Of a stretch of DNA of 64,000 nucleotides, positions 23,556 to 34,879 are shown in pieces (within the stretch, counting starts at the first letter, position 1; each line of letters begins with the position of its first letter). The DNA is from Eriocheir sinensis (Eukaryota > Arthropoda > Malacostraca > Decapoda > Varunidae). The position numbers were made by a program, and so were the translations under genes. The notes under the pieces were generated by a model, which saw only the letters and a list, made by a program, of their open reading frames with translations, was not told where the DNA came from and ran no database searches. The stretch covers positions 5,017,901 through 5,081,900 of the forward strand of contig NC_066531.1 of NCBI RefSeq assembly GCF_024679095.1. Direction: 5' to 3'.

Positions 23556-23650
23556 TCCATATCAGACGCAATGACATACTGTTTATTGCAAATATCTTTC
23601 AAACGAAGACTCGGATCAGCATGGTGCTTTGGCGAAGATTGTTTCACACA
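23556..23650 (-). repeat. Inverted copy of sequence at 24005-24105
   Basis: The reverse complement of about 23550-23645 matches 24015-24105 at roughly 80 percent by eye, including an exact stretch TCCGAGTCTTCGTTTGAAAG versus ACCGAGTCTTCGTTTGAAAG. Both encode the same peptide core, PSLRLKDIC, then Lys-Arg/Gln-Tyr and DMDS. Confidence 0.72.
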
Positions 23651-25590
23651 CACCGCTAATTTTTTATTCTATTGTGCATTGGCGGATTCGGTTAATTACG
23701 GCATTTACTCTTGACTGTGATGCCAAAAATCTTTGTGAGCCACTTACACATTCAAGCAGGATGTGTATCCACCAACTACCTCCACCCCTGGCTTCCCCTA
23801 CTCCCATCCCTTCCTTTCCCTCCCTCCTACCCTCCTCCCTCTGTCTATAAAAATCTGTTTTCAGTGATCCTACTTCAATATTCCGTACTCGCTTTAGCAA
23901 TGGTTATATGTCTTCAAATTAATGTCAAATGACATTCAAGGGTATGTACTTTACAATCATATTTCATTCAGTCACATGAGATAAGTAGAAGTGAAGATAT
24001 AAAAGATTGAATTGAGGCCAAAGTACCACGCTGAACCGAGTCTTCGTTTGAAAGATATTTGCGAGAAACGGTATGCCATAGGGTTAGATATGGATAGCAG
24101 GTATCCTGTACCTGATGAAGGTTTCCTTTCAGAACAAAAGTGCTGCAATATTGCTGAGCAATATTCTAACTGAATGGAAATTTATCTTACACGCACTAAC
24201 ACAGTGGGTGCCTCCACTGACACACCAGGGAACACTCCACAGAGAGTTTAGGTGTGCACGCAGACTGAATGGAGAGGAAACGAGAAAGAAAATGCTTCAA
24301 CCCAAACTAATGTAACATTAGATGAATTAAGCACTTATAGTGATAATCACTTTCATAATCTTTCATCTGTCAGACTTAAACACACCCGGGAAAATATATT
24401 AAAGAATGATGACAGTTGCAAACATTACACAGGTATGGAAAGATTAACTCTTCTGACCTTTATTTCTTTAAAGTAAGATCATGGGTATGGCATGAAGAGC
24501 TGTATGTAAGTGAAAACTCATGCAATCTACTTTCAGGGTTGACGCTGAGTCTGCTGGCAATTGTCTTCAACTTGATTAAGAGTGGTGCAGAAAAACTTAA
24601 TTACTGGAAGGGTGCTTTAAGAACCCTTGAATTTGGAGTAAGTATGTTACATGGGTGTAACTTGTGAGTAGCTCATACTATAAGGTATCTTACCCCATAT
24701 GTCTTTAGATTATATGGCTCATATTACTTTTATGGTTTAAAGCACAGCATTCAACATATTTACTGGCAGCAGTCTCTTTTCTTCAGTTTACCGCATTTAA
24801 TAGTTTTACTTGCAGACAAAACGAGGCAGGTACCGAAAACTGTCTACTCATGAGGAGATGCTGCTGTGCCTGGTGGATCTTCGCAGAGGATATGATTTGC
24901 ACCATTTGGGAGATATGTTTGATATTTCCCAGTCATACTGTAGTATGTTGTTGTCCACATGGATCAATTTCCTTTCTCATGAATTAGAGTTCCTAATGAG
25001 GTGGCCAACAAAACAACAGGTAAAAACACTGTCATTCAAACATATCAACTACTCATACCTGCTTGCATAGATACTGACATTAAGTATATGTTCATGTGTT
25101 TTACCATTTATTATTACCTTTTTTTTCTCTTCTAGATTCAGATTAATCCCCCAAAGGCTTTCAAACACTCCTAAAACTAGGGCAGTCATTGACTGCACAG
25201 AATTTGCTGCGGAAAAACCCACTTTGCCCTCGTCACAGAGATCAACAAGGAGCGACTATAAGCACAGTAACACACTCAAGCTATTAGTTTCGTGTGATAA
25301 AATGGGAAATTTTACGTTCCTTTCTAAGTTATGGTCAGGGTCAGTAAGTGACAACATTATGGCGGAGCGTGGCTTCCTAATACGCGACTTGGTTTCTGCA
25401 AGGGGCTGCACGCTTAATATACCACCATATTCACATGGACGGCAGATGGCAGCAGGTATGTACTTGCCATCAGAAAACATTTTGTTCATTTTTAAAGTAA
25501 ACTCATGACTTATCTCTTCCAGTATACAGCACACAATCTGCAGGTAGGTAAGTATTTCTCATGTTTTTAAGTAAAAAGTGCATTTCATAG

Positions 25591-25591
<1 letters not shown>

Positions 25592-25636
<45 letters not shown>
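25592..25636. repeat. (GT)n microsatellite in a transposase intron
   Basis: About 22 units, ending 23 bp before the acceptor of the last transposase exon (AG at 25658-25659). Confidence 0.97.
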
Positions 25637-25639
<3 letters not shown>

Positions 25640-25729
25640 AGACTTTTATCTTCTTACAGGAGCTACACCAAAAACTAGACGTATAGCGAGCGCGCGCATC
25701 CGTGTGGAAAGAGCTATCGGTAGCGTACT

Positions 25730-26088
25730 GGTAGCGTACTGGGCCCACATTCACCGCGTGATGGACGACGCGGGTTCGAATCCCCACGCTACCACTCGGA
25801 TTTTTCAGTCACCGCCGAGTGGCTTAAAACTACCCACATGCTGTCCTGAAGACCACCCATCAACCCGGACTCTAGAGGAAGCCGTCCAAGCGAATCAAGA
25901 ACGAGTTCCGGGGGGCAGCATGAGCCAATGCAAGATGGCGCCACTATAAACACTCGCCTGCGCCAGAACGGGCTGGGCCGACCATCAGGCCCCACCTGGA
26001 AGAAGCCTTGGGCCGACCATCAGGCCCCACCAGGAAGATGCCTACCGGCGCAACAGGCAACGACGTAAAAAAAAAAAAAAAAAAAAAG
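25730..26088 (+). mobile_element. tRNA-derived SINE, family SINE1, inside transposase exon
   Basis: 5'-shortened head starting near GGTAGCGTACTGGGCCCAC; the preceding 11 bp (25719-25729) are the same GGTAGCGTACT, so the junction is duplicated. B box GGGTTCGAATCC at about 25772. Shared SINE1 body and roughly 35-bp repeats, then an A run (26068-26086). GAGCTATC before and GACTATC after the SINE may be a target duplication with one indel. Confidence 0.88.
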
Positions 26089-26167
26089 ACTATCCCTCTT
26101 GATAGGCTTCCTATCATGGACAACATTGTCCAAGTTTGTGCAATTTAGATACAAGACTTGTTCCAAT

Positions 26168-27096
26168 AGCTTTACTTTCATGCCTATCTAAAGCTTTTGA
26201 ATCAATCCTTAACCGGAAGATTCAAAAGCACCTTTCCACTTCTAATCTTCTATCTGATCGCCAGTATGGATCCGCAAGGGGCGTTCTACTGGCGATCTTC
26301 TTGCTCTCTTAACTGACTCTTGGTCATCCTCTCTTAGCAGTTTCGGTGAAACTTTCTCTGTTGCGCTAGACATATCGAAAGCCTTCGATAGAGTCTGGCA
26401 CCAGTCTTTGCTTTCTAAACTGCCCTCTTTCGGATTCTATCCTTCTCTCTGTTCCGTTTTCTCCAGTTTCCTTTCCGGCCGTTCTATCTCTGCGGTGGTA
26501 GACGGTCACTGCTCTTCCCCTAAACCTATCAACAGTGGCGTTCCACAGGCCTCTGTCCTATCACCCACTCTCTTCCTGTTATTCATCAATGATCTTCTTT
26601 CCATAACAAACTGTCCTGTCCACTCGTACGCCGACGACTCCACTCTGTATTATTCAACTTCTTTCAATAGAAGACCATCACAACAGGAAGTACACGACTC
26701 CAGACTGGAGGCTGCAGAACGCTTAACCTCAGACCTTACTATCATTTCCGATTGGGGCAGTGTCCTCCAATGCCTCAAAAAACTAAATTTATCCACCTAT
26801 CAACTCGACACAATCTTCCAAACACCTAACTCCTTATGCAAGAGTTTACCAGCATCTTCATTCTTTCATCCCTCACGCTGGTAAACTCTGGAACAATCTT
26901 CCTTCTACTGTACTTCCTCCTGCCTATGACTTGAACTCTTCCAAGATGAAGGTATCAGGACACCTTTCCTCGCGAAATTGAATTCTCTCTTTTGGCTACT
27001 CCTTTGACCTCTATTCAGGAGCAGTAAGTAGTGGGGTTTTTTTTTTTCTTCTTTTTTCGTTACGCCCTTGAACTGTTTCCTTAGCTGTTAAAAAAA
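26168..27096 (+). mobile_element. Family A LINE, RT to 3' end (copy A4)
   Basis: Starts within the finger region (SKAFESILNRKIQKHL equivalent) and runs through the palm: SGRSISAVVDGHCSSPKP, GVPQASVLSPTLFLLFINDL, catalytic YADDSTLYYS at about 26627-26655. A large internal deletion removes the thumb ('IFQTPNSLCKSL' joins sequences normally about 500 bp apart). The shared 3' UTR and short A tail end at 27096, directly against copy A5. Confidence 0.88.
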
Positions 27097-29935
27097 TGGC
27101 GGCGGAATTTAAGAGGTAGAAGACTCTCTTTGTCCAAGAGAGTTGTGTGAGTGGAGCCCCCCCACACATGTGATGCATATTCGATACGAGGGCGGCCAAG
27201 GCCCATGTATATTGACAGCATATGTGCGGGGGAGAAAAACTGGCGGAGACGATACAGAACGCCCAACCTCGAGGAAGCTGATTTAGTAAGAGAGGAGATA
27301 TGGATTTTCCAGTTGCGATTTTGAGTTAAGGATAGACCGAGGATGTTTTGTGTTGGAGAAGGTGACGTCTGAGTGTTGTCGAAGAATAGGGGATAGGTGT
27401 TTGGAAGATTATGTCGAGTTGATAGGTGAAGAAATTGAGTTTTCGAGACGTTGAAGGACACCAGGTTCTTCTTGCCCCAATCGGAAATGATAGTAAGGTC
27501 TGAAGTTAAACGTTCTGCAGCCTCCAGCCTTGAATCGTCTAGTTCCTGCTGAGTTGGCCTTCTATCAAAAGAAGTTGAGTAATGCAGAGTAGAGGCATCG
27601 GAGTAAGAATGGATAGGACAGTTCATTTTGGAAAGAAAATCATCAATGAACAAGAGAAAGAGAGTGGGAGATATCACAGAGCCCTGAGGAACACCACTAT
27701 TGATAGGTTTAGGGGAAGAGCAATGACTGTTTATTACAGCAGTGATAGATCTGTCACAGAGGAAACTGAAGATAAAAATACAGAAAGAAGGATAGAAACC
27801 GTAGGAAGGGTAGTTTGGAAAGCAAAGATTTGTGCCAGACCCCATCAAAGGCTTTTGATATGTATAACGTTAAAGCAAAAGTTTCACCGAAACGGTTAAG
27901 AGAGGATGACCAAGAGTCAGTTAGGAAAGCAAGAACACCACCATTAGAACGTCCCTTGCGGGACCCATACTGGCTTCAAAAAGAAGGTCAGAAGTGGATA
28001 CATGCTTAAGAATCTTCCGATTAAGGATTAATTCAAAAGCTTTAGATAGACAAGAAAGTAAAGCTATAGGACGGTAGTTTGAGGGATTGGAGCGATCACC
28101 CTTCTTAGGCACAGGCTGTATGAAGGCATACTTCCAGCAGGAAGGAGAGGTAGATGTTTTTAGTCAGAGGCGAAAGAGTTTGACCAGGCAGGGTGTCAGC
28201 ATGGGAGCAGTTTTTAAGGACAATAGGAGGCACTCCATCAGGTCCATAAAGCGTTTGAGGTTGAGGCCAGAGAAGGTAAAGAAAACGTCATTCTTAAGAA
28301 TCTTAATAACAGGCATAAAGGAGTCAGAGGGGGGGATAAGTAGGAGGAATATGCCCAGAATCGTCCAGAGTGAAGATGTTACAGAAAGTTTGAGCGAAGA
28401 GTTAAGCCTTAGAGATAAATGAGACGGCAGTGCTTCCGTCAGGGTTAAGGAGAGGAGGGAATGATGAAGAAGTGAAATTGGAGGAGATATTTTTGGCTAA
28501 GTGCCAGAAGCCTCTGGAAGAAATAGAAAACGCAAGGTTTTAACATTTCCTGCGGATGAAAGAGCAGTTGGTGAGTCGAAGAATAGATTTGGCACGATAC
28601 CGGGCAGAAATGTAAAGATTATGATTAGCAGGAGTGCGAGAGCTTTGGTAATTTGGGGAGCTGCCTCTCTATCTTTGATCTTTGATAGCACGATAACAAG
28701 CGTGATTAAACCAAACCTTTTTAGCTTGAGGAGTAGATAAAGTACGTGGAATGTGTGCCTCCATTCCAAAGATAAGATGCGCTGGGCACACACAGAGGGG
28801 TCTCTCTCCTGGAAGCAGTAATCTTCCGACGGGAAATCGGAGAAGTACATCCCCAGGTCGTCCCACCGAACGGAAGCAAAATGCCAGAAGCATCGCCTCT
28901 TCGGTTGGTCCAGAAGCTGTACAGGAGCGAAACGACAGGGTACATAAATATGGTTGTGATCGGAGGACCCCAACGGAGAGAACAGTTTGACAGAGTAAGC
29001 AGAAGGATTTGAGGTAAGGAAAATGTATAGTATATTGGGCCTGTCTCCAAGACGGTCGGGAATACGTATAGGGTGCTGAACCAACTGCTCTAGATCGTTG
29101 AGGATTCCAAATTGTAGGCTTGTTCACCAGGCTGATCAGTGAAGGAGGATGAAAGCCAAAGTTGGTGGCGAACATTGAAATATCATAGGATGGAGATTTC
29201 AACAAAGGGAGAGTGGGTCAAGATGTGGTCCACTTTAGAGTTTAAGTAGTCAAAGAATTTTACATAGTTAGTAGAGTTAGGTAAGAGCTAAACAGCACAT
29301 ATATATTTAGTAATACAATGACAATGAAGTCTTAGCCAGATGGTGGAAAATTCAGAAGAGTCAAGGTCGTGGGCACGAAAGCAAGTGATGTCGTTGCGTG
29401 CGTAGATGCAACAGCCAACTTTGGATTGAAATTTAGGATAGAGATAGATAGGATAAAGATAGATTGCCATCAGTAGCCTCAGAAACCTGTGTTTCGGTGA
29501 TGAAGAGGAGGAGGAGGTTTAGAGGACAGATGGTGCTCCACAAAAAGGAAATTAGAACGAATACCGCAAATGTTGCAGAACTTGATAAGAAAAAGGTTCG
29601 AGGAGTTATAAAGACACTTCTCAGGTCGGTAGCCAGAAGGAGAGTCCTCCATGGGGGAATTTGTTCCCCCCCCCCCCACACACACACAGGCGGGGACTCT
29701 GAGGCACTGATGTTGAACGCCATTTTGAATTTTGAATTTTGGGAAAGGGTGTGCGTGTTGTGCGAATGTAGTGTGGTGTGGATAGAGAAGATCTGTCCTT
29801 AGAGAGCATGCTGAACTACTCTCTGGTGTAGATGAGACAATAGGGAAACGGTTAGTGAGGTAATGGAAAGGGTCTTTGGAGGGCTTATGCACCCTCCTCA
29901 CTTCCCATAAATACCTCACCGGGAGTGGCTTCGAT
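27097..29935 (-). mobile_element. Family A LINE, long copy with endonuclease and RT (copy A5)
   Basis: Read from 29935 down. The 5' part has the untranslated leader and the endonuclease start (CNICGIRSNFLFVEHHLSS). Then come the SSDHN block of the endonuclease at about 28960 and the RT with PKKGDRSNPSNYRPIALLSC, SGVPQGSVISPTLFLLFIDD, and a damaged catalytic motif reading YSDASTLH where sister copies have YADDSTLH. The ORF is broken by many frameshifts. The 3' end is missing: at 27097-27140 sequence jumps within the 'LLPLKFRR' block and stops at the A tail of copy A4. Confidence 0.88.
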
Positions 29936-29948
29936 AGGTGTCTTCCTA

Positions 29949-30448
29949 CCTTCTCCCTACAAACTACCCTAAAGCTTTTGAATCAATCCTTAACCGGAAG
30001 ATTCAAAAGCACCTTTCCACTTCTGACCTTCTATCTGATCGCCAGTATGGGTTCCGCAAGTGGCGTTCTACTGGTGATCTTCTTGCTCTCTTAACTGACT
30101 TGGTCATCCTCTCTAAGCCGTTTCGGTGAAACTTTTTCAGTTGCGCTAGACATACCGAAAACTTTCGATAGAGTCTGGCACAACTCTTTCCTTTCTAAAC
30201 TGTCCTCTTCCGGATTTTATCCTTCTCTCTGTTCCTTTATCTCCAGTTTCCTTTTTGGCCATTCCATCTCTGCTGTGGTAGACGGTCACTGTTCTTCCCC
30301 TAAACCTATTAACAGTGGTGTTCCACAGGGCTCTGTCCTATCACCCACTCTCTTCACTGTTATTCATCAATGATCTTCTTTCCATAACAAACTGTCCTAT
30401 CCATTCATACGCTGATGACTCCACTCTGCATTATTCAACTTCTTTTAA
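29949..30448 (+). mobile_element. Family A LINE, RT fragment (copy A6), cut by piggyBac
   Basis: Encodes the finger/palm part from AFESILNRKIQKHL to the YADDSTLH block (about 30405-30430). It ends at TCTTTTAA (30441-30448); in sister copies this sequence continues TTTTAATAGAAGACC (for example 60382-60398). The next base starts the piggyBac element. Confidence 0.85.
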
Positions 30449-30511
30449 CCATTAGATTACGGCGATCGTATATATAAGTGCGCTGCCACACGCCCCACCC
30501 GTACGGGGATC

Positions 30512-30687
<176 letters not shown>

Positions 30688-30859
30688 TACGCTCTTAGTT
30701 CCCTACGTTTCAAATATACCGCCAGTTCTTGACTCAGAGGAATGGTGGAGGCATAAGGCATCCGTACACACTCTCATTTGTCTCCAGCGCTCGGCCTACC
30801 GATTGCCACAGATCATTTCCCACTTTTGTTCGGAATACATATGTCACGTCTCGTGACGC

Positions 30860-32981
30860 ATCAAGCAGTTCCTCTGCTCCGGGCGGAAGGAGAGCGTGGG
30901 CGAATGAAAGTGACAGTGACTCTGATGACTTCTATGGTAGGGACAATGACAGTGATACTAGTGACAGTGACTGGCTATCTGATTTTGGAGACATTAGTCA
31001 ACGAAGCAGTGATAGTGATACACCGCCGGCCTCGCAGCCTCTCCCTCCCCCTGCCCCGAGTTCTTCAAGACGAAAGCGTGGCCGTGTTTCTTCAGGATCT
31101 AGGATTACTGCCACAAGAGGGCGTGCAAGAGCTAGTGCTGCTGCTAGTGACGGAAACTTTCAGTGGACCAGTGGTGATTTTATTATACCAAGTGTGCTTC
31201 AGTTTGACGGTGTTCAGGTGGGAATCACAGATAATCTCCGAGAGGTGCAACAAGAATGTGACTATTTTCTTGCATATATAGATAATGATTTACTGGATCA
31301 AATTGTCAAGGAAACAAACAGAAACGTTGCACAGCGTGGCGAACACGTGGGCTCGCATGATAAACAGTGGCAAGATGTAACACGACCTGAACTTCTCACG
31401 TTCTTTGTTCTTTCTATGATGATGTGTCATTAAAAAAAAAGCAGTGAGATTTGACAACTGGAAAAGAGGTGATTGTTTCTTCATACCAGTTTTTCATATG
31501 TATATGACCAGGGACAGATACACAAAAATTCTCAAATTTCTTCATTTTGTAAACAATGACGAAGAGTCTGATGATCCATTATGGAAAATAAGACCAGTGC
31601 TGGAATACATGACAAATAAGTACAAGGCTTTTTTTAAGTCATTTCAGAACCTTGTTATTGATGAGCCACTAATTATCTTCAAGGGAACAAACAGTACATA
31701 CCATCAAAACGTCACCGCTTTGGAGTGAAGTTGTTTGTACTTTATGACTGTGAAACTGGCATTGTGTTAGACCTATGCATCTACACAGCCAGTGACACTG
31801 ACATCCTCAGAAACCATCCTTTGAAGTTCTCAGGTGCAGTTGTGGATCACCTGATGCAGGATTATCTTGATAAAGGACATATTTTGTACACTAATAACTG
31901 GTATACCAGTCCTGCTCTGGCAAAATATTTGCTGGACCATCATAACACTGGCACAGTGGGAACAGTAAAGGCAAATATAAATTCTTTGCCCAAATTTGAT
32001 AGAACAAGAAAAGGAGATGTAAAGAAATATCAAAGCAATGGCATGCTAGTGATCAAGTGGCATGACAAAAGAGGAGTACACATGATCTCCATTGTGCACA
32101 CAGGCAGGATGGTAGACACAGGCAAACGTCACTGGCAAACAAGATTAAACATTTTCAAGCCGGATGCTGTCATAGATTATAATATAAATATGAGGCTTGT
32201 AGACAAAAGCGACATGCAAATCAGTAATGTTGACAGACTCAGAAAAGCACAAAAGTGGTACAGAAAGGTGTTCTTCCAATTACTTGATGTGGCGGTGGCT
32301 GAATTGGTAGCGTGCTGGGCCCACATTCACCACGTTATGGACGACACGAGTTCGAATCCCCACGCTACCACCTCGGATTTTTCAGTCACCGCCGAGTGGC
32401 TTTAAACTACCCACATGCTGCCTTGAAGACCACCCATCAACCCGGACTCTAGACGAAACCGTCCAAGAATCAAGAACGAGTTCCGGGTGGCAGCATGAGC
32501 CAAGAGAAGATGGCGCCACTATAAACACTTGCCTGCGCCATGACGAGCTGGGGCCGAATATCATCGAGGCCCCTCAAGCAAGCCTACCGGCGCAATAGGC
32601 GGGGACGTAAGAATGCATACAACATGTACATGACAAAAACAGGAGAACGATCATCTCTTCGGGAGTTCAGCAAGACTGTCGCAACTCAAACCCTGGAGAA
32701 ATATGGTACAGTCTTACCAATACATTCCCGGCCAGGCCGACAGTCACGCGTCCAGGGAATCTGTGAAACGCCTCCAATTCATCGATGCATTGAACTACCC
32801 AAGTCATGTTCCTCCCCGACCAAGTAAGTCATGAGAAAAAGGACAGCGGGAATGTATAGTCTGTATAACTACACAGAAAGGACCAAAGAAGCGTAAGCTT
32901 GTCACCGCAATGTACTGTGAATGCAATCTGGGACTGTGTCTCGGGGACTGCTTCCGAGACTACCACACACTCAAGTCCTAG
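30860..32981 (+). pseudogene. piggyBac transposase (PGBD-like), interrupted by SINE
   Basis: The acidic Ser/Asp-rich N-terminus (SDSDDFYGRDNDSDTSDSDW) is followed by a basic linker RRKRGR, then the DDE_Tnp_1_7 domain. Catalytic region: LVIDEPLIIFKG keeps the first Asp, YTNNWYTSPALAKYLLD has Asn where the second Asp is expected, and VDKSDMQISNVDRLRK keeps the third. A stop and frame change occur near 31433 and 31728. At 32290 a SINE interrupts the sequence after FFQLLDV; it resumes with NAYNMYM near 32611. The Cys-rich C-terminal finger (CECNLGLCLGDCFRDYH) ends at a stop at 32979-32981. Normal cut-and-paste activity is not possible. Confidence 0.86.
32291..32607 (+). mobile_element. tRNA-derived SINE, family SINE1, inside piggyBac transposase
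   Basis: The best-preserved head in the window: A box GGCGGTGGCTGAATTGGTAG, B box GAGTTCGAATCC at about 32350, closing CGCTACCA. Shared body with GATGGCGCCACTATAAACAC. Fewer 35-bp repeat units than other copies and almost no A tail (GACGTAAG). Confidence 0.9.
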
Positions 32982-33173
32982 GTGAAAGAAAAAGACTGTA
33001 TATAGCGTAAAAAGTTAGAAATATTAGAAATAAGAAAGTATTAGTAAAGTAAGAACATAATGAAGTGACCCACTGCCTCCTACAAGAAAAATCAAGAACT
33101 TCTTCACACATATGAAAAGGTAAGTAAAATATTATTTTTTCGTGGAGATTCACGATGAAACATAATGAATATT

Positions 33174-33177
<4 letters not shown>

Positions 33178-33226
<49 letters not shown>
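33178..33226. repeat. (TG)n microsatellite
   Basis: About 24 units. Confidence 0.97.
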
Positions 33227-33228
<2 letters not shown>

Positions 33229-33351
33229 ATAGCAAAACCTCACACTCTCTCTCTCCGTTCACAGACAACCAACCTTTTCCTTCATCCTTGGAGACAACTT
33301 CCTCAGAAATGTAAGTAGTTTTTGCAATTTGATCAGGCTAGCGAATGCAGC

Positions 33352-33413
<62 letters not shown>
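33352..33413. repeat. (AC)n microsatellite
   Basis: About 31 units. Confidence 0.97.
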
Positions 33414-33416
<3 letters not shown>

Positions 33417-33476
33417 AGCTGTCACTTGACCCATGAACTGGCCTGGGATGACCTGAAAATTAGCGAGTCCCCTCCA

Positions 33477-33479
<3 letters not shown>

Positions 33480-33536
<57 letters not shown>
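33480..33536. repeat. (CT)n microsatellite abutting LTR of element X
   Basis: About 28 units, ending at the outer edge of the 3' LTR of element X, so the target duplication expected there cannot be read. Confidence 0.97.
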
Positions 33537-33537
<1 letters not shown>

Positions 33538-33541
<4 letters not shown>

Positions 33542-34828
33542 CCCTTCTTTTCTTGTATTAAATCAACTCTTTCATCACTCATTAATTACTCCATAAATAA
33601 TATCTCTGTCTCGTATCCCTGGTAGCGTGATCCGGCTTAAGTTGTTATTGGAGACTGGAGTTCGGGGATAAACAAGGGAAAAAGAAAATATACATTTATT
33701 TAAAATTAAATTAAAGTAATTGCCTTATGCAATATTCTATGCTCAGACTATCATAACACTGGCATACTCAACAATGGATGCAACATATGACAAAAGACAT
33801 GTCTTAAACATAATACTACAATATGTGCTCAGTTGTTGCCAATAATAATAACACTCGTCGTTCCACAAGCAGTGGTTTGTATATATCTGCTTACATCACA
33901 ATCATTATGTACTCTCTTCACAAAATCCTAATAACACATTCCTATAGTATAATCTACTACAAGTCATGGAAACACCAAATTATACCACATCCAGTGGTTT
34001 TACCTTTGCTTTACATCGCAAACAAATAATCACAATCCTGTCCCACTCACAATCCTACAACACATCTCCTACATTATAATCTCAAACACAAAACAATCGG
34101 TTTCCCTTAGATTCTCGAATTTCTACTCACGATTAAGATCACAACAGCCATTCTCGGTTGAGTGAGTAGCAGGTCTGCTTGAGGCGAGAACCAAGCTAGG
34201 TCTACCCATACCACTGATTTCTAGGCCACATTTTTCTTTGTTTGAGGCGGACTTACATCCTTGACACGCCCTTAATTTTCTACATGACCAATGGCCAATA
34301 CTTCCTGTCACACCCATCTGCTCGCTCATTATGTTGTATTGTTTTACTTCTCCTGCTATTCGTAATTCAGTCTTAAGACACTCCCACAGTGATTTTTCTG
34401 TTAAATTATTGGCTCATAACATGTCGCCACGACTGACGTCACGGGTCAGAGTCTTTTTAAATGGTTGTTCACACTTTCTGACCACGCCTACTGGGTATCT
34501 GTTTTCTGTATCTGAGTTTGGGTATCTGTTTTCCTTTTACCCTCGTTGTTTCCCCTCTTTTGTACTTGAGATGTTAACACTGTTATATATGTCACCCTTC
34601 TTGTTAGTGTTTGTCCTGTCAGATGTTTACACAGTTGTATATCTCTCATTCCTCTCTGGGTATCTGTTTTCCTTTATCCTCGTTGTTTCCCTCCTTGTTA
34701 GTGTTTGTCCTATGAGATGTTTACACAGTTGTATATCTGTCACCCTACTTGTTAGTGTTTGTCCTGTCAAATGTTTACTCTACTGTTATGGCTATTCCTC
34801 TTGTTTGTTCGTTTTCTGGTTCCCGACA
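33538..34828 (-). repeat. 3' LTR of element X
   Basis: Matches 46811-48086 along its whole length with scattered differences. The U3 part (34480-34800) contains three degenerate tandem copies of a roughly 110-bp unit with GGGTATCTGTTTTCCTTTA and TGTTAGTGTTTGTCCTGTCA. Confidence 0.93.
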
Positions 34829-34830
34829 TA

Positions 34831-34843
34831 CTTCCCCTTCCGG
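34831..34843 (-). other. Polypurine tract of element X
   Basis: Minus-strand CCGGAAGGGGAAG lies two bases upstream of the 3' LTR start, the position of the second-strand primer. Confidence 0.7.
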
Positions 34844-34879
34844 AAGATCTCGCCCCTGAGATCTCACAGGTGTTGGTGG

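Larger units (their letters stand above)
24005..26150 (+). pseudogene. ISL2EU/Harbinger-group transposase gene with introns, broken by frameshift and SINE
   Basis: Exons are joined by GT-AG signals: up to 24432, 24537-24637, 24816-25019, 25136-25455, 25660-about 25729, then after a SINE about 26089-26149. The second and third give WKGALRTLEFG and then TKRGRYRKLSTHEEMLLCLV with the helix-turn-helix ISQSYCSMLLSTW. Exon four gives AVIDCTEFAAEKPT (first Asp), YKHSNTLKLLVSC, LWSGSVSDNIMAERGF and LNIPPY. Exon five gives KTRRIASARIRVERAIG (catalytic Glu), and after the SINE come RLPIMDNIVQVCAI and a stop. Defects: a frameshift near 25170 with two local stops, Glu in place of Asp in the usual 'DRGF' motif, and the SINE insertion. 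A gene of this type moves its own DNA element; this copy cannot. The 5' start and any TIRs were not found. Confidence 0.8.

Noticed and set aside
23664..23900. 78-codon minus-strand frame
   Set aside because: No motif; overlaps C-rich low-complexity sequence on the plus strand.
25578..25949. 123-codon frame linking Val-Cys repeats to the transposase tail and SINE
   Set aside because: Crosses a (GT)n intron segment, an exon and a SINE; not a real product.
32285..32372. tRNA gene
   Set aside because: A and B boxes are present but the sequence continues into the shared SINE1 body, and the same head recurs in five copies. It is a SINE head rather than a functional tRNA.
33265..33310. Small exon between TTCACAG and GTAAGT
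   Set aside because: Splice-like borders only; no protein similarity, no partner exons, and surrounded by microsatellites.
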